Assembly: GCA_021014325.1 (NCBI GenBank)
Contig: CM037472.1
Coordinates: forward strand, 38,526,234 to 38,590,233
DNA length: 64,000 nt
Direction: 5' to 3'
Source: Plazaster borealis
Lineage: Eukaryota; Echinodermata; Asteroidea; Forcipulatida; Labidiasteridae
Shown: piece by piece, positions 1-11,910 of the stretch
Layout of the letters: every line of letters begins with the position of its first letter
Position numbering within the stretch: position 1 is the stretch's first letter
The notes under the pieces: model-generated
The model's database searches: none
What the model saw: only the letters and a program-made list of their open reading frames with translations
Told to the model about the DNA's origin: nothing
Program-made: the position numbers and the translations under genes

Positions 1-244
1 AGAGATTTGTTGTCTGTCATGAATGTTGGGATAGATGGAGACAATTTGACAGCCAGAGGGAGTTGGTTTGGCACTCTCCATGCTCTCAGGCCAACGATCT
101 ATCATAGACAGTCAAGACAGTTCTGGGCAGAGATTGCTTTTGTGGACTGGGCTTTTGTGGGCTGGGCTTTGTGGGTACGGGCTAAAATAGATGGATCAAC
201 CATCCAGCAACGACTCAATCATCCATTAAGAAAATACTCTAGGC

Positions 245-663
245 ATGTCGTGGCCGAGCGGATAAGAACACCGAACTCAAGCTCTGGTGTTTCTGATCAG
301 CAGAGTGTGGGTTCGAATCCCAGTCGTGACACTTGTGTCCTTAAGCAAGACACTTAACCACATGCTTCGTCCTTCGGATGGGACGTTAAGCCGTAGGTCC
401 CGTGTGTTGTGTAATGCACGTAAAAGAACCCAGTGCACTTATCGTAAAGAGAAGGGGTTCGGCTCGGTGTTCCTGGTTTGATTGGCTGCATATTGCGCCA
501 CAGCACCTTGTAAAACATTACATGGTGCTATGCAAAGGAATAGGTCTCATACTTCAACACGTAACTCCACTTACCTTGTAGGAAAAATACTGAGCGCTTT
601 GAGACACCCATCGGGAGTATAAAGCGCTATATAAGAACTGCATTATTATTATTATTATTATTA
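245..663 (+). mobile_element. tRNA-derived SINE with (ATT)n tail, full copy
   Basis: The head resembles a tRNA-Leu gene: A box TGGCCGAGCGG and B box GGTTCGAATCC, about 55 bases apart. A tRNA-unrelated body follows (GCTTCGTCCTTCGGATGGGAC, TGTAATGCACGTAAAAGAACC), then a 3' part (AAAGCGCTATATAAGAACTG) resembling L2/CR1-type LINE tails, ending in (ATT)n. Pol III transcription and LINE-driven mobilisation are inferred. Not a functional tRNA gene. Confidence 0.88.
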
Positions 664-806
664 TACATGTGTTGTTTTGTTTGGGGGGAGGGGGGGCCTA
701 GAGCTGGATCCTATTGTACAGTTCAACCATATTGTACATTTGTACACCATTATGGATACATGACCCTGTAAGCAATACAAAACCCTTTTTGAGAAACTGC
801 AGTATT

Positions 807-1003
807 GGGCCCAATTTCATAAAGCTTGTAATCACAAAAACTTGCTAAGCACAGACAAAATATTGCTTAGCAGAAACAGGTTACCAGCCCAAATTCTCTA
901 AAGTTTACATTGCTGCGACTGGTGCCCAGCTTATTTTTTGCTTTAATAAGCAAAGAAATTTTAGAAGCAGTATTTTCTGGTTAACAGCTTTATGAAATTA
1001 ACC
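807..1003 (+). mobile_element. Hairpin MITE, GGGCCCAATTTCAT family
   Basis: Begins GGGCCCAATTTCATAAAGCTTG and ends CAGCTTTATGAAATTAACCC, with GCTAAGCA/TGCTTAGC pairs inside. Arms are diverged. Confidence 0.65.
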
Positions 1004-1079
1004 CTGGTGTCACAGGCTCTATCAGAAGTATTTTTAAAATGTACATTGTACACGCTTACCAAAAATGGAAACAGCTTAA

Positions 1080-1446
1080 AGGCACTGAACACGTTTAGTA
1101 ATTGTCAAAGACCAGTGTTCTTACTTGGTGTATCCCAACATATGCATAAAATAACAAACCTGTGAAAAATTGGGCTCAATTGGTCATCGAAGTTGCAAGA
1201 AAATGATGAAAGAAAAAACACCCTTGTTGTACAAATTTGTGTGCTTTCAGATAGGAATAAAAACTTCTTGCAAGAAGTTTTTATTATTTTAGTGAGTAAT
1301 TACCTCTTTCTCAAAAACTATGTTACTTCAGAGGGAGTCGTTTCCTACAATGTTTGATACTATCAACAGCTCTCCGTTGCTTGTTACCAAGTAAGTATTT
1401 ATGCTAATATTTATTTTGAGTCATTACCAAACGTGTACGATACCTT
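1080..1446 (+). mobile_element. TTAA-type MITE (AGGCACTG family), full copy
   Basis: Flanked by TTAA at 1076-1079 and 1447-1450. The termini AGGCACTGAACACGTTT and AAACGTGTACGATACCT are inverted repeats. The internal hairpin CTTCTTGCAAGAAG is typical of the family. No coding capacity. Confidence 0.82.
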
Positions 1447-1450
1447 TAAA

Positions 1451-2034
1451 CAGTTCAGCCATTTAGCTGAAAGAGCCTGGGCAAGAAACACAATTCAATT
1501 TAGAACTGCCGGGTGATAACCTCAGTATCACTGGGGCCAAGGTACCGGACCTACTGCCGGTGAGTTGCCATTTAGAGGATAATTGTGGAACGAGATCGTA
1601 ATTATAATTGACAATTTGCACTGAACATGTACATTGTATCCATCAAAGAGCATGTTCGGAACCAGATGTTCACTACCTTTAGTGCATGTCCAGATATTCC
1701 AAGGCCTGCCGGAAAATTGTCTCAATACAATTAGCATAAAGAAGAGTGCTAATAATGTGATGGAGATGATTTCGAGCATTAATAGATTAGGCGGAATAAT
1801 TAGAAAGTGGCGAACATGAAATAGTCAACACTGTCAGTGCATTAACAGCAGTGTGCAAACGCACTACCTCAACAATGCACTGCGTGTGCACACCAAATGT
1901 GTCATCTGATGTGAACAACCGCAAATAGCAAGATGTGTGGATGGGCGCTTGGCTCAGGGTAGCACCAGCATTGGGAAAAACCCCACTTTTCATTTTTGGG
2001 GTTCACTAAAAGGCCTACATGTACGTAAGTACAC
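1451..2034. other. No gene recognised
   Basis: Unique-looking sequence between a TTAA MITE and the G-rich minisatellite. Short open frames lack domain resemblance. Confidence 0.6.
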
Positions 2035-2158
2035 TACTAGGAGGGGGAGGGGGTTGAGGGTGAGGGGTCCAGGGAAGGGGGTCCAGGGTAAGGGGTCCAG
2101 GGAAGGGGGTAGAGGGGAAGGGGTAGAGGGGAAGGGGTAGAGGGAAGGGTAGGGGGCC
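2035..2158 (+). repeat. G-rich minisatellite
   Basis: Repeats of GGGGTCCAGGGAAGG and GGGGTAGAGGGGAAG, with many runs of three to five G on one strand. It has clear G-quadruplex potential. No gene is nearby. Confidence 0.85.
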
Positions 2159-2576
2159 CCAGAACCCTTGCCACAAAAGACCAAAGATTAACATAAATTA
2201 TAGGATTTGTTTGGTTTCTGCAATTATAACACCTTTATTAATGTGCATAACCTGTTAACTAATTAAGACTGTTTAAAAAATACATTAATATATTATGGTT
2301 TTGAGTCGTCAACTGAAACAGTATGAAGGTTTTTGTCTTGCACTTTGTGATGGTTTCTCTTGGTCCCACCATGACCACCCAGAAATTATTTCTTGAACCC
2401 CATCCCCTCCCTCCCCCCCCAAAAAAATTTGTTGATGAAAATATTTAGTTGCCTGTTTACTGACCTTGTGCAAATGTACACAGAGGTGTTCATGAAAAAT
2501 TACCAAAAGGGACATCTTTTTGAGAATCTTAAAAGCAATCAAAGAAATACGCACTTAAGTTTCCCGAATTATTATT

Positions 2577-2812
2577 TAAAAATATTATTATTATATATTT
2601 CTGGTGATGAAACCAAGGATGCCTCATAAGTGAACTTAATCACTATAGCTCGCAAGCCTACGGCTTTAATGTCCCATCAGAAGGACAAAGCAATTACGAT
2701 AAAGCATCTTGCTCAAGGACATAAATGCCACGACCGAAACTCGAACCCACACTCTGCTGATCTGAAACACCAGAGCTTGAATCCGGTGCTCTTTACCGCT
2801 CGGCCACGACAC
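2577..2812 (-). mobile_element. SINE copy, diverged, minus strand
   Basis: Minus strand GTGTCGTGGCCGAGCGG from 2812, B box GGGTTCGAGTTTCGG, then a TGAGCAAGATGCTTTATC body and an (ATT/AAT)-rich tail near 2577-2600. It is older than 245-663 by divergence. Confidence 0.75.
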
Positions 2813-3839
2813 ACCACAAATATTGACCATCCGTGTTTATGTGAGCAGCTTTGACTGTCCCATTTGTCCCCCAAAAAGCTAAATTATTGTCTCCAGTTAA
2901 TTGCAATCGGTTCCTTCAAATTTGGGCTTTTGAACTGTAAATAGAAACATTCCGATTTGATGGTTTTAACTGATTTACATGTTGACATCTAAGTCTAGTA
3001 GAGGCATTGATAGCATTAATTGATGATTTGTCCCTTCCACAATGTTACAAACAATTAAACTCAAAAACCTGAACAGATTCATGGTTTTGGAAGAATCATT
3101 CTACTACAAATTCAAACACATGTTTTCAACTTGAAATAGCAACAAAGTATGTTACGTCATTAATTTTGTAAAACTTCCGTAGTGTGTAATTATTTTAAAA
3201 TACACCAATTGCTTATAAACTGCAATAACAATTGTTTTGAAGAATGGCAGTATTTTGTGTAACAGTTGGAAAATAATTCCCAGGCAAGCGGTACTGTGTA
3301 CAGACAGTAGATCACGCTTTAGGGTGAAATTTGTTCATTTGTTTTCCCAGTCGTCGAAGCTATACGGCATTGACTGATTAGAGCAAGGACCAATAATAAA
3401 CTGCATTCTTTATGTACAAAGTCAGACTGTTCGTGTACATTAAAACCTGTTACTAGTACATGTACTACAGCATTTTACAAAAATAAAGAATTGACCAACC
3501 TTTTGAAACTGCACAGTACCGGTTATGTATGGTAATGGTTGCACAATTGAGCACAGAACTGCACATCATAGGCCTACATTGTACATTATGTGTGCGCTGT
3601 ATTTGTTGCATTCACAACATGTACTGCCATGATTGCGGGTTGGCATTCTGCGTGGTTTGTCTACGATGTACTGTATGTATTGAAAACAACCATGAATTTT
3701 TGAATGATATTGAGCGTTCAAACAATAGGAAGGTATTTAAAGACCATGTACATGATTGGGAATTAACACAAAAACCATAGAGCAAAAAATATATAATTTG
3801 AAGTTTAAAAGCGAAGTATGGCATTACAGGTAGGGTCAT
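2813..3839. other. No gene recognised
   Basis: A/T-rich. An open stretch at 3529-3780 has ten cysteines and CHDCGLAFC, but spacing does not match a zinc finger family and no splice context supports it. Confidence 0.5.
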
Positions 3840-4310
3840 ATATTGGTTCTTGTCAACATAATACTGATTTATTGGCAAAATTATCAAGAAAGCTCATAAA
3901 GGTCACATGTCATACATGTGAAAGTTTCTGCTGAATACAGCGTCTAGTTGTTAAAGAAAACAGCTAAAACACTGTCACAGTATTTTCACTAGAGCATGGA
4001 ATTCATCCACGTCTAGCAAGGTGACACAGCTGGTACCAACTGCATCACTGGCCGCAGCATCCACGAACGGACACCAACCCTCAGAAATCTGAGAAAGGAT
4101 TCATGCATGAATCATTTCTCAGATTCAAATGTTTTTATTGATTTCTACATGCAATCAACGTGGGCATTTCAGACAAAATAATTTCACAGGATGCTTGCTA
4201 CTTACTTCATCGCATCTGTGTGTCAAGTAAGCATTTGGATAGAAATTACTCAATCTTTTTTTGGAGGTCATTACCAAAGTATGACCATATAATACCTTTA
4301 AACACCACAA
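3840..4310 (+). mobile_element. Dispersed DNA-element copy (TGGCCGCAGCATCCACGAA family)
   Basis: Shares long stretches with 22600-23033 and 63823-64000: CACTGTCACAGTATTTTCAC, GGTACCAACTGCATC, TGGCCGCAGCATCCACGAAC, AGAAATCTGAGAAAGGATTC. It ends CCATATAATACCT|TTAA, suggesting the same TTAA-targeting class. Left boundary approximate. Confidence 0.6.
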
Positions 4311-4686
4311 ATGTATTATAATACTGGTACCAAACACCCTGAGGTATTTTCTGCCTGTAAATTTTCAAACGGTGTTTGAATTCACAGTAACATAGTCAGC
4401 TTAACAGGTGTTTTCAAGATTTCTACTCTGTAAATCCATAAATGTACAACCAAGGTTTTAGCCAGGATTTGGTCAAAGGGTGTCAAGATTTGCTCGAAAT
4501 TTAATAACTGGGTGTCCAAATTGTTCACTTACAATACATTTACATGTAAATGACAGATAAAATAGGTTTTCCAGATTTTAAACAGGGTCTCCAAAAGACA
4601 CCCAGACACCTCTCTGGCTGACACTATGTGTACAACACGCATTAATCAGTAACAATTTGAAAATACATGCCATTCATGTATGTACC

Positions 4687-5048
4687 AGGGCTCCGAGGCC
4701 ACTGATTTTAGCATCAGGCCAGTAAACTCAAGAATGGACAAGCCCAGTGGTCTTGTGTTTTTCAATTGAACAATAATACCCCACTGTGTAATATCTTTAA
4801 TAGAAAGAAATTATGTTAAAATGTTGACTTTGAGTTGAGTCTGGTGCTTATCTTTCAATTCTGCTGAATATCAAAGTATTAATAAAGGACAAATGAGATA
4901 AATCTTCTCTATAGTGCTTGTTCAAATGAAAACAGTTTGTATGTAAACTCTGCAGAAAGTTCTTTCTCGTCAAGATTTTGGTCTTGTAAAATTTATTCTG
5001 GTCCTGTAAAAATTTTGAGCTAGAAGCCCTGAGGTCTTGTGGAAGTTT
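4687..5048 (+). repeat. Dispersed repeat, pair with 6538-6900
   Basis: Shares CAGGCCAGTA, AATGTTGACTTTGAGT, GGTCTTGTAAAA and AAGCCCTG(A/T)GGTCTTGTG in the same order with 6538-6900. Same orientation, 1.85 kb apart. Type unknown; it could be a tandem-duplicated UTR or an old TE. Confidence 0.65.
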
Positions 5049-5667
5049 ACACCAAATTCGAGCCTTGATGTACGGAGTACAGGTAGAGTGAAAAAGTGGG
5101 GGCGGAGCCTTGGGGTTCAAATTCAATCCTTTAAAAATGAAATGCACGTGCCTGGCACTATCGTACAAGTACACTTGTGTACATGTAAGTGATAGTGTAC
5201 ACAACCCGCCCACTAACAGCTAGAAACGAAACAAAAGAATAACACTTTCATTGAAAAAAAACCCCCAACATAACCCTGACAAGAGTTGTTGTTTCTTTCT
5301 TCCTTCGTTTCCATGAACGGGTGATGTGTGGGTGCGAGCTGCTCCCTGACATTGGACCTGGGGGGGGTGGCTGAGGAGTAAGTCTGCTTCAGTACAGGGT
5401 AATACAAAAAAGCTTTAGAGATTTAAATTAAATGCTACTGTGCCATTCATACTGAATGCCATCCTGCACCCCCGGATGGCAGCGAGCCTTTCATTCATAA
5501 CTTACATTTATTACAGTCACTGTATTGTGGAAGGTGTCATGAGCATAAAGATGGGGAGTTGTTAGTGTTTGCGTTATAAAATTTTACAGGTTAGTTTAAT
5601 TGTATATATCTACATTTGGATAGGATTAAAACAATCGAACGGTTAAACAAAAAAGGTATACTTTTCC

Positions 5668-5800
5668 TTTTAGCACTGTATACTCAGTACTTTCCCGAGT
5701 TCTGTGAAAAAAATTCCACAGGCAAATCACTCGGGTGGGATTTGAACCCATGACCTTTGCATTGCTAGAGCATTGTATTATGAATGCCAAATCTGTAATT
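5668..5800 (-). mobile_element. SINE-like remnant, minus strand
   Basis: Minus strand contains CTCTAGCAATGCAAAGGTCATGGGTTCAAATCCCACCCGAG (seen at 5730-5770), a B-box-like segment, followed by CACAGAACTCGGGAAAGTAC. No full A box is visible. Low certainty on borders. Confidence 0.45.
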
Positions 5801-6537
5801 CACCCTTTAAGGGGGCGGAGCTTTTCTGCATCATCATCACAATGAACAAGCCCTGGCTGGCTTTTTTTTTTCTTTTTTTTTTTCGTTAAACCAATTCACT
5901 CTTCATGTAGTAAAACTGTTGTTACAAAAATATGACATGATTGCAATAATTTGCCTCTTCATAAGTTATGAAAATGGTAGATCACAAGGTGGAATGTGGG
6001 TTTATTGTGGAAAGAGTGGATAATTGGCAATTATGACAAAACTATACATAATGTACAAGTGTATGACCTTTCTTGTATGAATGGGACTTTGTACATGATC
6101 TGCACAAGAAAGGTTATACACAGGAGATTATTAGATGTGGGGGCTAAAAAAACATTTCAGCACACACCACATTTATAAAGGGTCTCTTTGGGTTTTAAAA
6201 GGTCAACATTTGCGTATAAATTACCATAATGTCAGACAAAATTTTACAAAAGGGTTGAAGGCCATAAATTTTCCGTTTCTGAATCAGAATTTATTTCAAA
6301 ATACTGAGTCTTGTGTGGGGAAAATGGCATTTAAAGATTAACTGGCTAGACTTCTCTGTGAGTTTTAAAAAGCCCTATTATATAGCCAGTAGCTTCTATA
6401 GCCATTTCCCCATCGCTGCTGTAATTTTTTTACAATTTTTTTAAAAACATAACGTCTTATTTCATTGCAAGAATAATAAATTAAATAAAACACAAAATAC
6501 AATTTAGAGATTAATCTCATTGCTGAAAGGATATTAG

Positions 6538-6900
6538 GCCTCGAATTTTACACTGGACCGCAGGCCTGAGGCCAGTAGTTTTAGAGTCGGGCCAGTAAAT
6601 CTTTGACCGAACAAGTCCTCCATGTACTGTGTAACATCTTGAACAAAAATAGTATGTTCAAATGTTGACTTTGAGTCTTATAAAACACATTTTAATTCTA
6701 TTCGAGTAATGACCCAATGACGCAATACTTAAAACCCATAAAGACAAATGAAATCATTCTTCTCATACATTACATGTCTTAGTGTTCAAATACAAACGGT
6801 TAATCTGGGTCAGGAAGTTTTTTCTAATTTTGATTCTGGTCTTGTAAAAAGAGTTCTGGTCCAGTAATTATTTTTAACAATAAGCCCTGTGGTCTTGTGA
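6538..6900 (+). repeat. Dispersed repeat, pair with 4687-5048
   Basis: See the shared blocks named for the partner. This copy retains AACAAGTCCTCCATGTACTG and a longer central part. Confidence 0.65.
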
Positions 6901-7085
6901 ATCCCCCCTTCAAGGTCATAGAGGTCGGAGCTATACCAAGCCCTGGCCATGTCCTGATCCTCTCCAGTAGGAGATGAGAATCATGGAGGGGTGGGGGAGC
7001 CCTCTGGGTCCAACCCGCTCATACGTGTCCCTGTATTTTGGGACCAGGTCGATTCCGGAGCCCATGGGTCCAAGTTCCCTCCAGC

Positions 7086-7460
7086 GTCGTGTCGCAGCCG
7101 AGCGGTCTAGTTTACAGGACCCAAGCTCTGGTGTTGTCGGCAGCAGAGTGTGGATTTGAATCCCGGTCATGACACTTGTGCCCTTGAGCAAGGCACGGCA
7201 CTTTCCATAATTAATTCGTAACAAGTTGGAAAGGTAGTGCATTCTGCTCTACCAACCAGGCTCCTAGTGGATGACACCCACGCCTACATCCTTACGAACT
7301 GTGACGGGGTAACCGTGTTTCAGCCCCAGGAGTAGGTGGCAATGTGCCCCTGGTGGCAGTTGATTTGGGTCGATAGCCCAAATCAGTTAAGTGTAGCCCT
7401 CACATTGAAGTGGCCGTCCGGCCTTGTGATGTATGGCGATTTCTCCTTAAAAAATAATAA
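7086..7460 (+). mobile_element. SINE copy, second body type
   Basis: Head GCAGCCGAGCGGTCTAG (mutated A box) and TGGATTTGAATCCCGG (B box). The body includes GTGACGGGGTAACCGTG, TGGGTCGATAGCCCAAATCA and TGGCCGTCCGGCCTTGTGAT, ending in an A-rich stretch. The head is shared with 245-663; the body is not. Confidence 0.75.
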
Positions 7461-8184
7461 TTCAAAAAAACCGCCCATGCCCCGCTGGGCAAAGCCACTG
7501 TCTCATAAGGCCGAGTAAAAAACAAACATGTTTAGCGTACGGGTCGATGACAAAAAAGGAAATGGGAATGGCTTTTTATATAAAAAAAAATTCAAGACGG
7601 CGGCCATTCTTTTAAAAACTTTAGAACAACCATTGGTTTTTCCACTGTTCAACACTCAACAATAAAAGAAACATGTTAGACAAGATATTGAACATGTTTG
7701 GTTTTATTTAATAGTTTGTTCAGTATTAAAAACCAAGCTGTAGCTCACTTTCACAAGAATAAATGTAACTGTGTAACTAAACGATCTGTTTCTTTTAACC
7801 GTGTAACCGGCAGGGGCTAAGTTCTGACTTGCAAGTAATTTATTTTTCTGAAGTATGGTTTTTAAATCTCCTTTCGAATTGGTAAAATAAAAAGACAATC
7901 CATGTGGCCCCCAAAAAGGAAGTGGACGGGGACGCTAAACATGTATTCTTTTTTTACTTCGCCTAATGTACTACATCAGGTTTTTTCCCCAGTAAATCAA
8001 TATCCATCCCCTAGTTTTCAATTACACACACTATCTAACCAACCTGTGAAAAAAATCCTGCTCAGTGGGAAAAAATGTACCCACTCGGCTTTCACATCAA
8101 AATAATTCTATGTTATGTAGTGTGGCTGTGAGGTACTGGCATGGCTGTTATGAACTTTATAGGCGCTATTTTGTAATTTCTAAT

Positions 8185-8952
8185 GCCTGTGAGACGTGGA
8201 CTCTCACGGCAGACCTCCAACAAAGAATTCAGGCTATGGAGATGAGATGTTTCCTGAAGGTCCTACAAATCTCATATACAGACCACATCACCAATGACGA
8301 AGTACGCAATAGGGTGTCGTGGCCGAGCGGTTAAGAGCATCGAATTCAAGTTCTGGTGGTTAGTCATCAGGTTGTGGGTTTGAATCCCGGTCATAGCACT
8401 TGCGTCCTTGAGCAAGACACTTAACTATAATTGCTTCTCTTCATCCAGGGGTATAAATGGGTACCTGCGAGGGTAGAGGTTGATATTGTGTTTGAAAAAG
8501 CCTTTGGAGCGTCACAGTTGCCCAGGGTTGTATACTCCCCAGGGAGCTGAGAAAGGTTAAAGGAATGTTATTGGCCCAATGACCAGGGCACTTATAATGT
8601 AAAGCGCATTGAGACGTTTATTGTAAAATGCGCTATATAAGAACTTGTTATTATTATTATATTATTAATAGGATTCAACAAGCCATCGGACCGTACCAGG
8701 AGCTGCTTGCAACAGTAAAGAAGAGGAAACTGAGGTGGTATGGTCACATCACCCGGTCAACAGGACTCTCAAAGACCATATTACAATGCACAGTCCCTGG
8801 GAAAAGGCAACAAGGAAGACAAAGGAAACGATGGGAAGACAACATCCAGGAGTGGACGGGCCTGACATTCAGTATCTCGGACTAGCGGAGGACCGCATTG
8901 GATGGCGCGCAATTGCAATAAGTCAGCTGTGGTGCCCCTACGACCTTCAATA
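8185..8952 (+). pseudogene. LINE ORF2 C-terminal remnant, split by a SINE and frameshifted
   Basis: Reads ACETWTLTADLQQRIQAMEM and YTDHITNDEVRNR before the SINE, then IQQAIGPYQELLATVKKRKL, RWYGHITRS, KTILQCTVPGK and RWEDNIQEWTGL after it. This is the region downstream of the reverse transcriptase in many invertebrate non-LTR retrotransposons. A frameshift near 8880 moves the end (AEDRIGWRAIAIS...) into another frame, stopping at 8952. It has no RT domain and is dead. It is host to the 8314-8666 SINE. Confidence 0.85.
8314..8666 (+). mobile_element. SINE inserted into a LINE coding remnant, with 6-bp target duplication
   Basis: A and B boxes are intact (TGGCCGAGCGG; GGTTTGAATCC) with a different body (GGTATAAATGGGTACCTGCGAGGG) and an AAAGCGCATTGAGACG...TATAAGAACTTG(TTA)n tail. 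AATAGG occurs at 8308-8313 and 8667-8672. Removing the insert rejoins Asn-Arg-Ile-Gln-Gln in frame in the host LINE. Confidence 0.9.
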
Positions 8953-9118
8953 AGGTTATGGGAATAAGTACAAGTACAAGTACCATTTAAGCTCTCAAAG
9001 TAATTTTCTCTTTTCAATAACTACGTACCAATCCTGTACTTTGTCTGTAAGTGTTATTGAGAAGTCCACTTTTACTTGGCAAATAGGAAACATCCAACTG
9101 AATGTACTACTGAATGTA

Positions 9119-9312
9119 CTGTTTCTGGTCAGCAGAGTGTGGGTTCGAGTCCTGGTCATGACACTTGTGTCCTTTAAGCAAGAAAACCATTATTGCTTCG
9201 TCCTTCGGGTGGGACGTAAAGCCGTGTGTCCCGTGTGTTGTGTAATGCACAAAAATAGAACCCAGTACGCTTATTAAAGAGAAGGGGTTTGCCCCGGTGT
9301 TTCTGGCAGTGG
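9119..9312 (+). mobile_element. SINE fragment lacking the A box
   Basis: Starts within the head (TGTTTCTGGTCAGCAGAGTG) and has B box GGTTCGAGTCC and the GCTTCGTCCTTCGGGTGGGAC body of the 245-663 family. Both the 5' head and the 3' tail are missing. Confidence 0.75.
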
Positions 9313-9749
9313 CTGCTGCTCTCTTTGTTCAAACCTTAGTAATCTTTTAATTCTAAAACAACAATAACATTGTAAAATTCACTGAAAAGTCCTTTAAAAA
9401 AAAAAAAAAAAAAAAAAACAACCAAAAAACCTTTAAAAAACCTGGACCAGCCAGTAGCAGAAGCAAAACAATTTTTAAGAAGACAAATAGGCAATATAAA
9501 AACCTGACCAGAAAACCCCCAGAAAATGCGACCCCACCCCTCTCCATGAACGAAGTAGGAATTGTGTACTGACATCCTGAGTAAACTTAAACCCCACAGT
9601 ATGCAATTCAGTAGTCCAAAGAGTCATCAAAATAATATTTTGGGGTAAAAATTGCATTTATGTGCATCGCGACCAGCCAGACGAACCACCCATAGTCTTC
9701 AGTCATGGCACGAAGGGGCTCTCAAGTTACATGCACAAGTCATGTCAAA

Positions 9750-9930
9750 TGTGCAGGCCAGGATTTTCATCTTCAAGAAGGCAAGGCCATTTTCATTTTG
9801 CAAAGAGCACTTCCATTGGAAAATCTTAAAGTCTATGAGAAACTTTAAAGAGCACCAAGGCCAAGACCAGGGGCAACAGAGGACATGGCCTCCGTGGCGT
9901 CCGTGTAATTCCTGGCCTGAACGTGTCATG
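9750..9930 (-). mobile_element. Dispersed-repeat fragment (CAGGAATTACACGGACGCC)
   Basis: Minus strand CAGGCCAGGAATTACACGGACGCCACGGAGGCC leading into GGCCTTGGTGCTCTTTAAAG. It has the look of a hAT-type end by its CAGG start and G/C-rich tip. Open reading frames here are probably chance. Confidence 0.4.
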
Positions 9931-11630
9931 TGTCATGGATGTCGTTTTGAACAAAGGATGTGGTACATGTTTATGCCCAATTGGAAGTCTAACATTTTAT
10001 ACTGATATCTATCAGTTGACCCTTGACCCTTGAGGCGGAACCCATCTGCAACTGTTTGCACTTTATAAATCTCTCTTTATTATTGTTATTGACCCAATCC
10101 ACCTGACGTCATCATCACAATAATCTGGGTTAGCATACATTTGTGTGTAATTTTACAAAGAGTCACCTGTTTCATCATTCAAAAGCATTTCTTATGAAAG
10201 AAACTTTTATTTCTGAGGAAACTAGCTCACTCCTAATGGGCTTCTGGTAATCTAAGCCATTTTCTATAAAGTAGGCGTGGCTTGCACTGGAATTACGTCA
10301 ATCATCTAGAACGGGGTTGCGATGATTGTAACAGTCAATCCTCCTGCTGACACCCGGATGGAACAGTTCTGCATGCAATTCAGCCGTTTCCATAGATCTA
10401 TTTCAGTCAGACTAGTGACCAGATTTCCTCGATTTGGACCATTTAAATACTTAGTCAAAACACATAGACACGCAGGATTGATCTCCATTGTGTAATGAAT
10501 CAATTTACACTTAGAACATCTTAAAAAGGAAGGGGAAAAAACTAGCACAAACTTACAAAAAACTGACGACTTGTTCGAAATCTATAGGCCCTACATGTAT
10601 GTGTCAACGTGTCATTAATAGTGTCAGTTTGTCAAGGACTACATACGACCAATCATGGAGCGGGAATATCTCTATGGACCAATCAATGTAAATCAACAAA
10701 AAAAGGACACGGCGATCCAGCTACCTTGCCTGCCATTTCAAGTCTGAGATCGCGCTTTAGTTCTGTCTGCATTATTGGTCGTGCAAAATGCTATTCGGAA
10801 GGTTAATTAAACACACAGGGTCCATGTTTAACATGCAAAGACCACAGACAACGCATCGATGGAAACAATGTTCTTTCATCATTGATGGTTTACATGGGCA
10901 AAATGAAGGTAGCTGAAGTTGCGTGGGTTTTTTTCCCCGATCTTGAGCCAAGTCATGCCGAGTCCCAGGGTTCGAGTCCGAGTCCGAGTCCGAGTCACAG
11001 TGCTCCGGGACCAAGGCCGAGTCTGAATCCACAACATATGGACTCAAGAGTCAAGACCGTCTACTCGAGTCCTCCAGCACTGGTTGGTACCATCATCCAG
11101 GTGGTGAGATATGAACAACATTTATTTGCAAAGGTCTTGGATTCAACCCACCTAGAAGTATTCTGGTTTCCTTTTTGTTTATTTCCTTTCAAGAGGACTT
11201 GAAAAGCACCAAGTACACAGTGCTTATCACACATCGGTGTAAAACTGTATTAACTTAAATTCATTTATTTTTGTATATTTTTGTTATTTTGTTATATTAT
11301 ATATAATCTAAGTTCGCCACCATACAAGGCTTAAAAAAAGCCACTGTAGGTAAGGGGCTTCAACAAGATGAAAATATTTAAGATGAAAATAACTCAGGGA
11401 AGCTGAAGGTAGGAATTGATATTCCTCTTAAAACAGTCTAGATTAGAGGGAGGAAACATGCACCAGGCAAGGAGTTCCAAAGAAAAGCTGTTGGTTCTAC
11501 ATTTCAGCAAAGTTGAGTATTTATTGAATAAAATTAAATAATATTCTTTAGGCCTATCCCTGATGCAGTTATCACATCAATTATAAAAAACAACCATAGG
11601 CCTAACTACCTAGACTAAAATACTATATTG
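9931..11630. other. No gene recognised
   Basis: Contains the CGAGTC microsatellite and short open frames only. Nothing else supported. Confidence 0.55.
10969..11000 (+). repeat. (CGAGTC)n microsatellite
   Basis: GTTCGAGTCCGAGTCCGAGTCCGAGTCAC. A much longer, degenerate relative lies at 47855-48000. Confidence 0.8.
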
Positions 11631-11633
11631 ACA

Positions 11634-11910
11634 CCATGGTAGTGGTTAGACTGCAGGACTTACACCGACAAGGTTGTGGGTTCAAATTCAGCCAAGCTAA
11701 CCGCAGATTTCACAATGACTAGAACAAGTATTGTTGTCTAGTTATCGTATCAAATAATTGTTATATTGATAATTTGTGCAATTCATAATAGACATTAAAC
11801 CAATGTTTGTGTGAGAGAGATTGACTGTTGCCAGCTTGGCCTTGTATCCCCTTGTGCTGGTGGTAGCTTTGCTAAGTCCCCTTGTTGGGAAGATCATCTA
11901 AACAAACGGA
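11634..11910 (+). mobile_element. tRNA-derived SINE of a different family
   Basis: CATGGTAGTGGTTAGACTG (A-box-like) and AGGTTGTGGGTTCAAATTC (B-box-like) are followed by a body ending CCTTGTGCTGGTGGTAGC and GTCCCCTTGTTGGGAAG. It is distinct from the Leu-like family above. Confidence 0.65.

Noticed and set aside
246..340. tRNA-Leu gene on the plus strand (also 8314, 38458 minus)
   Set aside because: A and B boxes are tRNA-like but each is followed by a shared SINE body and LINE-like tail, and the head does not complete a clean cloverleaf; treated as SINEs.
3529..3780. Cysteine-rich open frame, possibly a B-box or RING finger
   Set aside because: Cysteine and histidine spacing does not fit either family, and there is no exon context.
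9652..10005. 117-codon open frame
   Set aside because: Lies over a dispersed-repeat fragment with hAT-like tip; the coding look is incidental.
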